The position numbers and the translations under genes were made by a program. This document shows positions 51,101 to 59,930 of a stretch of DNA of 59,930 bases, piece after piece. Origin of the DNA: a virus; IMG/VR virus record IMGVR_UViG_3300021962_000115, positions 1-59,930 of that record; one strand, 5' to 3'. Positions within the stretch are counted from its first letter, which is position 1. The number at the start of each line of letters is the position of its first letter. The notes beneath the pieces were generated by a model that worked only from the letters and a program-made list of their open reading frames with translations, was not told the origin of the DNA and ran no database searches.

Positions 51101-54100
51101 CAATTCTAAACAAGCATGTAAACCTGTTATATGATCCTAATGAGTTTATGAAACATGTAGAGAGAAACTTTGCATGGATGTCAGACACTTATAACAATAG
51201 AAAAGAATACTTTGATTCTCTTGTCAACCAGGAGCTAGATAACATTGAACTCAATGCTCTACTAAACGTACTTGCAAATGATAATGTATATGTAAGTCCA
51301 GAAGCTCTATATGAATTTAAGAGAAGTGGAAGAATTCCAACTGAGTTCTTTGATGCAAGTAGAAATATGGTAATACAACCTGGAAGTCTTGAGTACAATA
51401 AATACGTACTAATATTCCAGAATGCTCTTAGATTAAAAAATCTTGATCCAAAAGCAAAAACAAATACCAATGAAAAACTATTCTTACAGCTGAACCAATT
51501 ACATGCTGAAGAACAAAGAGAGCTAAATGCTCTACCACAAAAAGAAGTAAGAGAAGAAAAAGCTAATCTAGATATGCTAGGTAAGCAAACAGTATTATTA
51601 TCTGAAATTGCAAATCAATTAGCTGATGGTGATACACTATCTGCATTCTATTTAGATAATGGTCAACCAAGAGAAATACTTATATACAAGGATGGTGATG
51701 TCTTCAAAGCAGATAACAAAGAGGGAGCTGAAATCAATGTAGAGTCTGTTCAATTTAAACTAATAGACGGTAAGATATTTACAACTAAACAAATTCCTGC
51801 TGATCCTATTGCAGCTCAAAAAATTAAAAATGAGTATGCACAGAAAAGAGAACAAGCTATAAGAGCTGCTATTGATGAGGTAAAAGAAACTCCTGAGTCA
51901 ACAGTTAAAGACTTTGTTCCATTCACAGAACTCACTCCACTTGATGAAATGGATGAAGCTCTATATAAAGATCTACAATTACTATTCAATACACACATAG
52001 AAAAAAATAATCTTGAAGAAGAATATGGTAATCTATCAGATGAAGCTGTAAAAGAAAAGTTTCAAGAATTTGTTAGAGATAGTAAAGAGGCTAAAGAAGC
52101 CATTGAGGAATATAACTCTAAAGCAAAAGCTGAAAACCTTGAAGCAAAAGCTGCAAATGTTAAAGCACCTTCTATCTATGTTAATGATGTTCTAGTTGAC
52201 ATGAGTACAGTCAGTCTAGAAGAAGCAAAGAGAGTTCTTGCAGATTTAGAGAAACAATATGATGCAAAAAAAGATAGAGACCTTTCCAATGAGGAAAGAG
52301 AACAACTACTTATTGATGAACTTCAGATAACTGAACTAAGAAAGTATATTGAAAGTGTAGAGGCTTTAGAAGTAGATGAAGCTACTGGTGAAAAGAAAGC
52401 CAAAACTGAGTTAGAAGAACTTGCAGCTGAAACTGCTAAACGCAGAAAACTAGCTGAACAAGCTCTACAAAGAAGAATAGACTTAGTTGAGGAGAAGAGA
52501 AAACTAATTGAAATAGAGGAGTCCAATATAAAAGATACCCTAGACTATTTAGAGCAATTACTTGATAATACTGTTGAACTAACAGGAGTACAGGTTGAAG
52601 ATCTCATAAATAAAATTGCACAATTAGATAAGACAACTGCTCAACTCTTAAAATCTAATCAGAAGAAACAATCAGGTAAGATAAAAGAGAGATCTAGATT
52701 ATATAAACAACAACTGAGAAGAGAATTTGCTCTATTAAATGATATCATGAATAGAGTACGTGAACTAAAACAGGAACAAGCTCAACTCAATGCAATTAAA
52801 AAAGATCTTAAGAAACAAGCAGATTACTATAGAAACTTATTAGCTGATCCTAAGTTTGATCTATTTACTAAAACTGACATCCGAAATAAGATCCAAAGAA
52901 TTGAAAAGAAAATAGGAACTATTCAAAGACTGATTGAGATCCTAAGGAATGCCATTGCTAGTTCTGTTGAATATATGAAAGAATATCTTTCTATATGGAA
53001 GACTCAAAATGCTGCTCTCAATAAAATTAAAAACTCTGGGTTTAAAGAACTTAGTAGAGAAGAGTTTGATGCTCTTGTAAAAGCTGTAGATGAAACTAGT
53101 AAACAGGAACTAGAAGATCATTTTGAAACTAAGAGAATGCTGGCTCAACTGGAAAGAGATATCAATGAAAGCATGGACAATGTAGAATTCATTGATGCTG
53201 TAAGGGAGCAAGAGCAGAATAGAATGATGCAACTTGAAGGTGCTATACAAAAGTACCAAGATCAAGTAAGATATCTATATGATCTTCTTGAACCGGTTGC
53301 TGGAGAAGCTGTCTCTGAAAAATTAAGTAGTGAGGGTCAAAATGGTCCTGTTCCAACAGAAGTACGTACACAAACTGTAGAGGAGTTATTTGAACAAGAA
53401 GAAAAGAAAACTATTCTTTCTACATTCTCTCTTGCTGATATTGCTGATCTTGATAATGCTTTAACAAGTGAAAGGGTTGGTAGACCACTTACACCACAAG
53501 AAGAAAAACTTGAGTCAGTAAGGTCCATTATAAAAGATGTATTAAGAAATGCATCATTTATAAAACTATCAGAAGATGGTAGCAAGTATGTAAATACTAA
53601 AACTGGAAAAGAATATCAGCGTGTAACAAGTTATACTAAAGAAGAAGATATTAAAGATCCTATTCTACCAAATGAAAGTATAGAAGAATACAGAAAGAGA
53701 TTAACAGACCAGGGTTATTCACCTAAAGATGTTAATAGAAAACTTGTGATGGCTTCTTCTCAAATTATTGGTAATAAGGTAGATGACTTCATTAGAGACT
53801 TCTTCTCTGGTAAAGTAAAGGATATTTCTAAATATAACTTTGCACCGGTAGAAGAAATTGAAAAACTTAAAGCTAGACTAGAAGAAATCAAAAAGAACCT
53901 TGATGCAAAAGGTGAAATAGTTCTTGCTAATAATGTTGTACTATATAATGATGATCTTGGTGTTGCAGGCACTGTGGACTTATTAACTTTTGATGTAAAT
54001 GGAGACGTAAGAATCTATGACATTAAAACAATGAGAGGTAACCAATTTGCTGAAACATATGCTGGGGATACAAAAGTTAAATATGAATCTAATAACTTTG

Positions 54101-54858
54101 GTAAGAGTAATCGTCAGAAACATACTGAGCAACTATCACTATACAGAATTCTATTAAATAATACTCATGGTCTAAAAGCTAAAATGTTGGCTATCATGCC
54201 AATAGCTCTTGACTATGCTGGTGGAGATACATCTAGTAATTCAGTTGATTTACTAAAAGGACTTGAGATTATACCTCAAGATGCTGTAGGTAACGCAGTA
54301 TTAGTAGAACAAAAATCTACTGTTGAAAATGTTCAAGATTCACCACAAGCAACTACAGGAATTAAAGTAGCAACTGATATACAAAAAGAGCTCAGACAGC
54401 AATTAAATCAAATGGGTTACTCAAATACTACAATTGACTTACTACCCAAAGCAGAAATTGAGTATATTATAAGAAACGGAATTCCAAAAGAGCAATATGC
54501 TAATAGAATTGTTACTGACACATTATCTGATGAGAATGGACACTTCTGGGCACTCAAAGGAGATCCTGTAGTTATAAAATCTATTACAGATAAGGGTGTT
54601 AATATAGGAAAAGTTAATAGAAATAGTAGTATCTTTATTACTTTCAAACAGTTACAAGATTCAACAGAAATGAGCACAGCAGTTAAACCTAAAGCACCTG
54701 TTGCAAAAGCAACTCCAGAACAACAAACCATTCTGAAAGAAAGCACTGATCTAGCACAAGATGTTATTAAAAAAGAAATTAATAATACAGAAGATAGAAT
54801 TAAAGATGCTAAACTAGAAGAATTAGAGAATACTTTATTTAATACAGAAATCTGTTAA
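48178..54858 (+). CDS. Giant ejected protein with membrane-active region, coiled coils and PD-(D/E)XK nuclease domain
   Basis: The 2226-residue protein has Gly/Ala-rich hydrophobic segments at about residues 230-265 (FGYTAGIITEVLAEEALLGA, then ITGLTGGATGALAAT) and 580-600 (FATGFVMGIFGGG), which could insert in membrane. Residues about 690-1750 are charged helices and coiled coils. A RecB-like PD-(D/E)XK nuclease lies at about 1830-2050, with Asp1934 in GTVDLL, Asp1948 and Lys1950 in YDIKT, and Gln1985/Tyr1989 in QLSLY. All catalytic residues are present. It may travel with the phage DNA and attack or process DNA in the new host. It overlaps the upstream gene by 11 bp and is followed 3 bp later by another giant gene. 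Confidence 0.65.
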   Translation: MATDNTNEGISPLDNLGSSFGGLNLPNTPQAMQPFEGDRIKMDEINFPKPDSFRPIQPAFDSLSQEQLNVKRNFVGNAPGKTGAPKGTDISDVISAIGSNLTATLKTSQDKNTYGRIYQYNSGPDSNAFYKRYAAYGQEKFDKIGFTPLRDNEATFNANTTGWDDFKRMMQYSFIPLVGHGFIAGPKSLINALGGDFGGDLDEARAYEEATAIGYSSKGGVGSFFNNALMNFGYTAGIITEVLAEEALLGAITGLTGGATGALAATRTGANLARIGKGFAQTFYMDRFAAQLGKAVTSLKNTTAARNFWKAANSPAGRFFNPLTNTFEAVGNISKISKFDNLTGLAKLSKTAGGFYADVRRLNAAFSEARLEGGLVENHVYDNLYNEYWDKNGKAPSNDEEYQMLKMAKDASKETIGWNTALVYLSEGLVFNNIFTPKGGMRRLLAGKTEELMQLAEGRLVAEVGTKAGTKAQEVTAKYIKNSFKESWKKFKAAPVRSTLKGIGTYAKANFVEGLQENAQETIAQATETYYKDLYNQSEALRSHMFARAAMTNGMRSKFSYYSDAWAEQNPLTEKGFETFATGFVMGIFGGGLNMVPGFVSKGYNKIFDPAEYKKYYDKKHKYGEQLAQTLNDNLFKDPMKFFDEKLFNLAVQDVAGKQKLSGSRKQVIDAMTDDSMTTAILTAINTGTLGAFKSQLNSYKELTDVEFEDAFKLEKGEGAKRKAKIDSVLQRMDEIEADHKEYNDRYPDPIDLSGYKKGTEAYNKAAIYLSAWQRSRNNAIFLGQTFKNAKLRRDDIRKLLGTNKPLSKMTDTELMVLLDTDRLPSEIGILENEIAAGKDVLSAKELAKKQRKLDALKNFRDKVEYFYKYDNAELEGQISSLREQGRFKNVRDDEGNLIDEQEAEEITRDIIRKQLNIKERSDRNTTQAESELELAYKDYLKALAGLNNDEYLDKNADKAFEELLDNYKLGREASILNKHVNLLYDPNEFMKHVERNFAWMSDTYNNRKEYFDSLVNQELDNIELNALLNVLANDNVYVSPEALYEFKRSGRIPTEFFDASRNMVIQPGSLEYNKYVLIFQNALRLKNLDPKAKTNTNEKLFLQLNQLHAEEQRELNALPQKEVREEKANLDMLGKQTVLLSEIANQLADGDTLSAFYLDNGQPREILIYKDGDVFKADNKEGAEINVESVQFKLIDGKIFTTKQIPADPIAAQKIKNEYAQKREQAIRAAIDEVKETPESTVKDFVPFTELTPLDEMDEALYKDLQLLFNTHIEKNNLEEEYGNLSDEAVKEKFQEFVRDSKEAKEAIEEYNSKAKAENLEAKAANVKAPSIYVNDVLVDMSTVSLEEAKRVLADLEKQYDAKKDRDLSNEEREQLLIDELQITELRKYIESVEALEVDEATGEKKAKTELEELAAETAKRRKLAEQALQRRIDLVEEKRKLIEIEESNIKDTLDYLEQLLDNTVELTGVQVEDLINKIAQLDKTTAQLLKSNQKKQSGKIKERSRLYKQQLRREFALLNDIMNRVRELKQEQAQLNAIKKDLKKQADYYRNLLADPKFDLFTKTDIRNKIQRIEKKIGTIQRLIEILRNAIASSVEYMKEYLSIWKTQNAALNKIKNSGFKELSREEFDALVKAVDETSKQELEDHFETKRMLAQLERDINESMDNVEFIDAVREQEQNRMMQLEGAIQKYQDQVRYLYDLLEPVAGEAVSEKLSSEGQNGPVPTEVRTQTVEELFEQEEKKTILSTFSLADIADLDNALTSERVGRPLTPQEEKLESVRSIIKDVLRNASFIKLSEDGSKYVNTKTGKEYQRVTSYTKEEDIKDPILPNESIEEYRKRLTDQGYSPKDVNRKLVMASSQIIGNKVDDFIRDFFSGKVKDISKYNFAPVEEIEKLKARLEEIKKNLDAKGEIVLANNVVLYNDDLGVAGTVDLLTFDVNGDVRIYDIKTMRGNQFAETYAGDTKVKYESNNFGKSNRQKHTEQLSLYRILLNNTHGLKAKMLAIMPIALDYAGGDTSSNSVDLLKGLEIIPQDAVGNAVLVEQKSTVENVQDSPQATTGIKVATDIQKELRQQLNQMGYSNTTIDLLPKAEIEYIIRNGIPKEQYANRIVTDTLSDENGHFWALKGDPVVIKSITDKGVNIGKVNRNSSIFITFKQLQDSTEMSTAVKPKAPVAKATPEQQTILKESTDLAQDVIKKEINNTEDRIKDAKLEELENTLFNTEIC

Positions 54859-54861
54859 TCA

Positions 54862-57800
54862 ATGGCAATTACTTGTACACTTGGTCGTGATAATATTATT
54901 AAACTTTTAGATGCTGTCTACAAGAAAATGCTTACTGTTCCTGAGGGAGAGGTATTTAATGTAGATGAATATATAAACTATTTGTACAATGGTTTTGAAA
55001 AAGCACAAAGTAGAGATGTTGCATTACAATATATTCAACAAGTACCGTATGTTATAGGTGCTGTAGAAGCACAACTAGGTGGTGATCTCAAGTTAAATAT
55101 ACCAATTGAAAGACTTAGAGAAATAACAAGAGCTTTTAGAAATGCTGAGACAGGTTTAAATGCTATTGAAGAGTACCTAGGTCTTGCACCAATGACACCT
55201 GAGCAACTTCAAGCTAAAGCAAACTACACAGCAAATACACCAACTGGAACAGATGCGGAGCCAGTATCAGAAGGTAGAGCTACTGAGATAGGTGACATTG
55301 CTCTAAAAAGTAGGACTATATTCTCATCAACAGGTATTGAGTTTTTAACTCTTGACCCTAAAACAAAAACCGCAGAGACTGTAGAAATAATTGATAAAGA
55401 TAAACTTAGAATCTATAATACAATTTCTAGAATCTATAATGCTACATACAACTTTGATAGTACACTAGGTAATCCAGTGTATCAGGGTCAAGAAATAACA
55501 CTTGTTCCTGTTGCTCTAAACAAACTACCAGCAGATCAAATGACTGATGAGCTTAGTGCCCTGTTGGCTAAAATGAACGCTATTAATAAACAGGGAACAG
55601 GTACAGGAAAAGTATCCCTTCCAAGTGAAGTATTCTTGTTAGTAGTTTCTGATAGAAGTGGTAATCCAATTTACTTTAATGAAGTAGGAGATATAACAGA
55701 TAAAAAAACCGGTAAACTAGTTTATCAAACACTAAGAGATGTAAGAGAAACTAAAGATGGTTATGCTGTAACCAACATGTACGGTTATGAAAAGATAATC
55801 ACTCCAGCTGAAGAAGCTAATCTCCGTTATAAAGAAATGGGATATACTTCAAAAGTTGACTATGAAAAACAGACTGGAAAATCATTTAAAGATTTAATTG
55901 AAGAAGTAAGATTACAACAACAAGAAGAAGCTAAACAACTCTTTAATCTTAGACAAAAACTAATTAAAGGTGAGAAGTTTAAACTCACCATTACAGGTGC
56001 AAGTAGAGGTGTTTCTAATAAATCTATAAAAGAAAATATTAGACTAGATCAAATAGATTCTTTCTACGCAGAACTTGCAACTGAAATCTTAAATAGTATT
56101 AGGATACTAGATACGCCAGCATACGGTCTTAAACAAGGAGAAGCATATATTATGCTTGGAGAAGGTATTGATCAAATTTATGCTCTAGATAGAGCTGATG
56201 TCAAGCAAGAACTTGCTGATAAGATTGGTCAGATACTAACTTCAAATGATCTCTCAGCAGATGAGAAGTTCAAACTTTACTCACAGTTTTATGCTGAGGA
56301 AATAGTTGATGTACCAGATAAAACAAGAAGACACCAAGTATACTTTGATAAAGATACTGGAGTTCTAACATTTGAGTACTATGAGTTTACTAAACAAGAA
56401 ATGGATGCAAAGGGCATCAGTCTAGAGAATAATCCAGTTAAACAAATTGATTTAACTTCTCCAAGAGAAGGAGCCCTTAAGGATATAGTTTATGTTCTAA
56501 TGCATGGTAAATCATCTGCAAAAGGTAAGAGATACCCTGCAAAGTTTGACTATAGTAGAGATCTAATCAAGCAAGGTACATACTCTGATTATGTAAATGG
56601 TGAGATTGTAGAAAAGAGCTACCATGAGTTCTTAAAACAACAGGGAGCAGAAATTTTCTTAGGTAAGAAAGGTGGTCTACCACTATTCAACTCTTACATT
56701 AAGTTTGCTGCACCCAATACTATAGTAGCTGAAGTTGCAGGTACTAATGAGGAACCGGTTGATAACAGATCTGAGATACGTAAGTTTAAGGACAAAATGG
56801 TGGAGGAGATCTTGTTTGCACCAGAAAAATCTATTAAAGCTAAAGTTACTGATGTAACTCCAATACAATCAAATGGACCAACTACCTATAACTATAATGT
56901 AACTATTGAAGGTCAAGAAGGCACACATAGATTCTATGGTGCACAGGCTAGAGTAGATGTAGGTGATACTTATTATCTAACAGTTGAAGATGTTATTGAT
57001 AATGGTTTCTTATATAAAGATGTTGTAAAGGCTCGTGTAGAATCTCAAAAGAGTGGCATTCTTGATATGGGTTCTCTTGGTGAAACAGATTTTAAAACTA
57101 ATGAGCCTGCCAGAGAACCAATTCCTGTTCAAACTGTAACTGCAGCAAAAGAAGCACAAAAGGAAAGTTTAGATAAAGTTGAACCCTTTCCAAATACTGT
57201 AACTGAAGATCAAGCTGCAATGGGTGATGTAAATCTTACAAACCCACAGAACACTGCACAGCCTGAAGATGCTTCTGATATCAGTGATCTAATAGCTAGT
57301 TTTCAGTTAGAAAGATCTTCTAAGTTACCAAATGGAGTTACTGCAGCACAAGTAGAAAAAGCACTTGAATGGTGGAGTAACTCTCCACTTTCTCAGTATA
57401 TCAAACTTATACAAGCAGCTAACATTGTAAACTCTGATGTATATGCTAAGTTTGTAGCAGCTGGTGCAAGATTAATTACAGATAAAAGCCTTGACCTTGA
57501 TGGTAAACTAGGTGCTATCATAATTAATCCAACTACAGGTGGTACAATGGTTGACGGGTACCATGAAGCATGGCACGTTTTCTCTCAGTTGTTTTTAACA
57601 AAAGAAGAGAAAAGAGCACTATATGATGAAGTAAGAAAATTAAAACCTGAATATGCTAAACTATCTTCAAGAGAAGTTGAAGAAATGCTTGCAGAAGATT
57701 TTAGATCCTATGCTCTTAATCCAAAAGTAATTAAAGGTCAGACTAAAAGAAACACACTCTTCAGAAGAATTCTTAACTTCCTCAAGAAGTTATTTAGAAT

Positions 57801-59930
57801 TAACCCATCTACAACAGATTTAATTAGAAGTGAGGAACTTGCAACAGAAGGTGTTGCTGGTGAGTTATTCCAAAACTTATACTTTGCATCTAAGAATCCA
57901 GCATTACTTAATAACTACACACCATTAATAGACAATGTTCTATTAGATGAACTGAACCGTGGTATTGAGTTAGCAGGTAATAAGAATGAAGATGCACTAA
58001 CAGATTATGATTCTGCAATTGCTATTGAGTCTATTGACTCTCTCTTAGCTGAAGTAACAGATGCTACTTTTAAAAGCAAGGGTGCTTTAGATGCTAGTGT
58101 ATCTATCATTACAAATGAAGAAAATAAGGCTAAGTTCTTCAACTTTGCTAAGCAAAGATTTGAGAAACAAATTAAAGATATCCAAGATAAATTAGAAGTA
58201 AAGCCAGCTAAATCTTTTAACTCTTTTGAAACTCTTAAGAACCTTGAAGACAATGCGGTTGCTATCCTTAGAACTACTAAGGGTGATGATAAGTATGTTT
58301 TCCTTAGAGGTCAAGTTGAAGATTTTAATAATCTAGACCTAAACACTAAAGGTGGTGAGAGAATTAAGGGTGAATTATTTGGTGGTGTTGTTGAAATTAT
58401 AGGTGACTATTTTAATCACAATAAGATAAAGGGTAGGAATGAAGCAGGAGCAGGAATAATTATAGTAAATACTATTGAAGAAGCTCAAGCTCAATTTGAT
58501 GCTTATGCAAAAGCACAAGAAAAATTAGATAAGGAATCAAGATCCTATACAAATATTGAACTATTTCCAGATAGAACTGTAAATGCATTTGAAGTTAATT
58601 ATGATCAAGGACAACTCTTAGATAATCTAAGGATCCTTCAGTCAATGGTTAACAACTGGGAGAACACAATTAGGTACTTTACTAAAAACTCTGCGTTTAA
58701 CATCATGACTAAAAAAGTCACTGTTAAAATGCAAGAAGAAGATCCTACTGATGAAGCTCAGACAGATCCAACTAAAGCACAGACATTTGATAAGACCTAT
58801 GATGTAAACCTACTAGACATTGCAGATAAAGAAGTAGTATACATTCTCAAAAGTTTATTTGCAGTAACTAGAGACAATAGTGGTAAACCTATATATCAGT
58901 ACAATAAACTGGGGTATAGGAAGCTTGCAAACTATAAGAAGGTTTGGAATGCTGTAGTACGAGCTACTAATAGCACAAAGGACCCACAAGAGATGTACAA
59001 GAATATTGTCAATGCTGTAGCTACTTATCCTGAGTTACAACAACTTGTAGAGAGTAGATTACCTAATCCACAACTTGTTGGTGCTCAGGGATATACAGGA
59101 AATGTAAGTAGAGCATTTGATATCACAACATCTTTCTGGTCTGTATTTAGTTTACCCAGAGTCCCTTATATGCAGTTAACTGTATTCAAGGACGGTGATA
59201 ATGTTACTGGAGTTGAAGTAACTAATGCTGCAACAGATATTGGTAATACAATTAGAAAGTTTGAAAACAACTTTGCATCAAGACTAGACAGCTACTTTAC
59301 ACGTAGAGATGAGAACAATAAAACAGTACTAAAACTTGGTGCTGTTGTAGATGCATTCAGTGATAAAGCTGGTAACTTTATATCAGGTAGAGAATTTGAA
59401 TTCTTAAATGCTATTGGATTTAGCCTTGATGATATTGGTAAAATTAAAACTGCTCTATCTAATCCCGCAAACAAACAGAAGTTTGGAATTGATTATATCT
59501 TCAAAACAGTAAAAGATCTATATGAAGCAGAAGCTGCAGGATCAATGACTGATGCTGCAAGAAGATATCTAAATGACTTCATTTCTAAACCAATTACTAC
59601 ATTAAAAAAGGGTGTTGAGCCAGGAGTAATAGGTTTAAGAAATAGTTTCTTATTTACAAGAGGTTCAAAGCAAACTCAGATTGATAAGATCATTGAACTA
59701 CAAAACAAATTTGGTGCAGCATCTTCAACATTTTCAGTTCAAAATCCAGAGAAGAATAGAGTAAATGAGCATGTCAATGATAGTACACTAACAGTTATTG
59801 CAGATGGAATCAATACTTCTGCAATGAGAACTGATATGTATAGATTCGGCAAGACTACACAGCACTTGGATCCTAAAATGAATCCATTTGCTGAAGTATC
59901 TCTTGCACTAAAATCTATGTTCCTTCCTGA
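54862..59930 (+). CDS. Giant protein with HExxH metallopeptidase motif (3' partial)
   Basis: ATG 54862, 3 bp after the previous stop, opens a frame without a stop codon to the window end: at least 1689 residues. I followed this frame codon by codon to the end. HEAWH at residues 901-905, within DGYHEAWHVFSQLF, is an HExxH zinc-binding motif, and a conserved-looking EEMLAEDF (940-947) about 35 residues later supplies the likely third ligand, Glu941 or Glu945. The N-terminal 850 residues are mixed and the part after 1000 is helical. I recall similar peptidase motifs in giant polyvalent proteins of phages. An RNA polymerase signature such as DxDGD is not visible in this part. Confidence 0.65.
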   Translation, partial: MAITCTLGRDNIIKLLDAVYKKMLTVPEGEVFNVDEYINYLYNGFEKAQSRDVALQYIQQVPYVIGAVEAQLGGDLKLNIPIERLREITRAFRNAETGLNAIEEYLGLAPMTPEQLQAKANYTANTPTGTDAEPVSEGRATEIGDIALKSRTIFSSTGIEFLTLDPKTKTAETVEIIDKDKLRIYNTISRIYNATYNFDSTLGNPVYQGQEITLVPVALNKLPADQMTDELSALLAKMNAINKQGTGTGKVSLPSEVFLLVVSDRSGNPIYFNEVGDITDKKTGKLVYQTLRDVRETKDGYAVTNMYGYEKIITPAEEANLRYKEMGYTSKVDYEKQTGKSFKDLIEEVRLQQQEEAKQLFNLRQKLIKGEKFKLTITGASRGVSNKSIKENIRLDQIDSFYAELATEILNSIRILDTPAYGLKQGEAYIMLGEGIDQIYALDRADVKQELADKIGQILTSNDLSADEKFKLYSQFYAEEIVDVPDKTRRHQVYFDKDTGVLTFEYYEFTKQEMDAKGISLENNPVKQIDLTSPREGALKDIVYVLMHGKSSAKGKRYPAKFDYSRDLIKQGTYSDYVNGEIVEKSYHEFLKQQGAEIFLGKKGGLPLFNSYIKFAAPNTIVAEVAGTNEEPVDNRSEIRKFKDKMVEEILFAPEKSIKAKVTDVTPIQSNGPTTYNYNVTIEGQEGTHRFYGAQARVDVGDTYYLTVEDVIDNGFLYKDVVKARVESQKSGILDMGSLGETDFKTNEPAREPIPVQTVTAAKEAQKESLDKVEPFPNTVTEDQAAMGDVNLTNPQNTAQPEDASDISDLIASFQLERSSKLPNGVTAAQVEKALEWWSNSPLSQYIKLIQAANIVNSDVYAKFVAAGARLITDKSLDLDGKLGAIIINPTTGGTMVDGYHEAWHVFSQLFLTKEEKRALYDEVRKLKPEYAKLSSREVEEMLAEDFRSYALNPKVIKGQTKRNTLFRRILNFLKKLFRINPSTTDLIRSEELATEGVAGELFQNLYFASKNPALLNNYTPLIDNVLLDELNRGIELAGNKNEDALTDYDSAIAIESIDSLLAEVTDATFKSKGALDASVSIITNEENKAKFFNFAKQRFEKQIKDIQDKLEVKPAKSFNSFETLKNLEDNAVAILRTTKGDDKYVFLRGQVEDFNNLDLNTKGGERIKGELFGGVVEIIGDYFNHNKIKGRNEAGAGIIIVNTIEEAQAQFDAYAKAQEKLDKESRSYTNIELFPDRTVNAFEVNYDQGQLLDNLRILQSMVNNWENTIRYFTKNSAFNIMTKKVTVKMQEEDPTDEAQTDPTKAQTFDKTYDVNLLDIADKEVVYILKSLFAVTRDNSGKPIYQYNKLGYRKLANYKKVWNAVVRATNSTKDPQEMYKNIVNAVATYPELQQLVESRLPNPQLVGAQGYTGNVSRAFDITTSFWSVFSLPRVPYMQLTVFKDGDNVTGVEVTNAATDIGNTIRKFENNFASRLDSYFTRRDENNKTVLKLGAVVDAFSDKAGNFISGREFEFLNAIGFSLDDIGKIKTALSNPANKQKFGIDYIFKTVKDLYEAEAAGSMTDAARRYLNDFISKPITTLKKGVEPGVIGLRNSFLFTRGSKQTQIDKIIELQNKFGAASSTFSVQNPEKNRVNEHVNDSTLTVIADGINTSAMRTDMYRFGKTTQHLDPKMNPFAEVSLALKSMFLP

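Noticed and set aside
3169-59474. Many minus-strand frames of 60-125 residues
   Set aside because: They all lie inside long + strand genes, have no leader, and their translations show no recognisable motif or domain; they are shadows.
48178-59930. Virion RNA polymerase in the giant proteins, as in crAss-like phages
   Set aside because: I looked for DxDxD or DFDGD catalytic signatures and found none in the visible part. The only similar strings (TFDVNGDVRIYD and DLDGK) belong to the nuclease domain or lack the pattern. It may lie downstream.
1-59930. CRISPR array, insertion sequence, integrase, attachment site or tRNA gene
   Set aside because: No regularly spaced repeats, transposase or integrase motifs, or cloverleaf candidates were found; gaps are all under 120 bp and hold hairpins, boxes and leaders.

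Overview
The window is a segment of an AT-rich, tailed double-stranded DNA bacteriophage genome. Every gene I can support lies on the + strand, packed with 0-10 bp gaps or short overlaps, often as a TAATG stop-start junction. Host signals point to Bacteroidota: several intergenic sites contain the -7 box TAnnTTTG (as TATATTTG), the leaders are A-rich without clear Shine-Dalgarno sequences, and the lysis and structural proteins look like those of Bacteroidota phages. The content and order best fit a crAss-like (Crassvirales) phage or a close relative: HU/IHF-like protein, PD-(D/E)XK nuclease, TerL, portal, scaffold and MCP, then ring-type proteins, a very large muzzle-type protein and several giant putative cargo proteins. 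That placement is inference from gene order and remembered family patterns.

Layout. 1-1597: fibre or decoration genes. 1626-3818: a propeller + TPR + FkbM methyltransferase fusion. 3839-5777: lysis cassette (spanin-like protein, holin, amidase-type endolysin) and small genes, closed by a terminator. 5891-13506: packaging operon with winged-helix-like, HU-like and zinc-ribbon proteins, a PD-(D/E)XK nuclease, a candidate small terminase, TerL and portal. 13602-16513: scaffold and MCP, then a strong terminator. 16595-20701: a conserved virion protein, six small basic proteins, a ring-type protein and a Dps/ferritin-like protein. 20765-22048: a second apparently abundant virion protein with its own hairpin boundary and terminator. 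22120-26623: tail-tip and fibre-like proteins, many rich in cysteine. 26743-34653: three connector genes and the muzzle. 34653-59930: seven large proteins, including a lysozyme, a nuclease domain and a metallopeptidase motif, probably carried in the virion and ejected. The last gene runs off the window.

How it fits together. This is the late half of the genome: lysis, packaging, capsid, tail and injected proteins, divided into about ten units by hairpins and a recurrent TATATT-type promoter-like element, some followed by an AAACCAACA-type leader. Replication genes, a recognisable RNA polymerase and tRNAs were not seen.

The most interesting unexplained signal is a set of shared sequence tags in the putative cargo proteins. 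A gap-free motif, [LM]TxxE[IV]xx[YL]xxxGxx[IV]Ex[IV], closes three successive proteins and occurs once more inside one of them. A double-glycine signature recurs through the virion proteins and the small basic proteins. These could mark sorting, docking or processing sites for capsid cargo. No gene-free stretch exceeds 120 bp.
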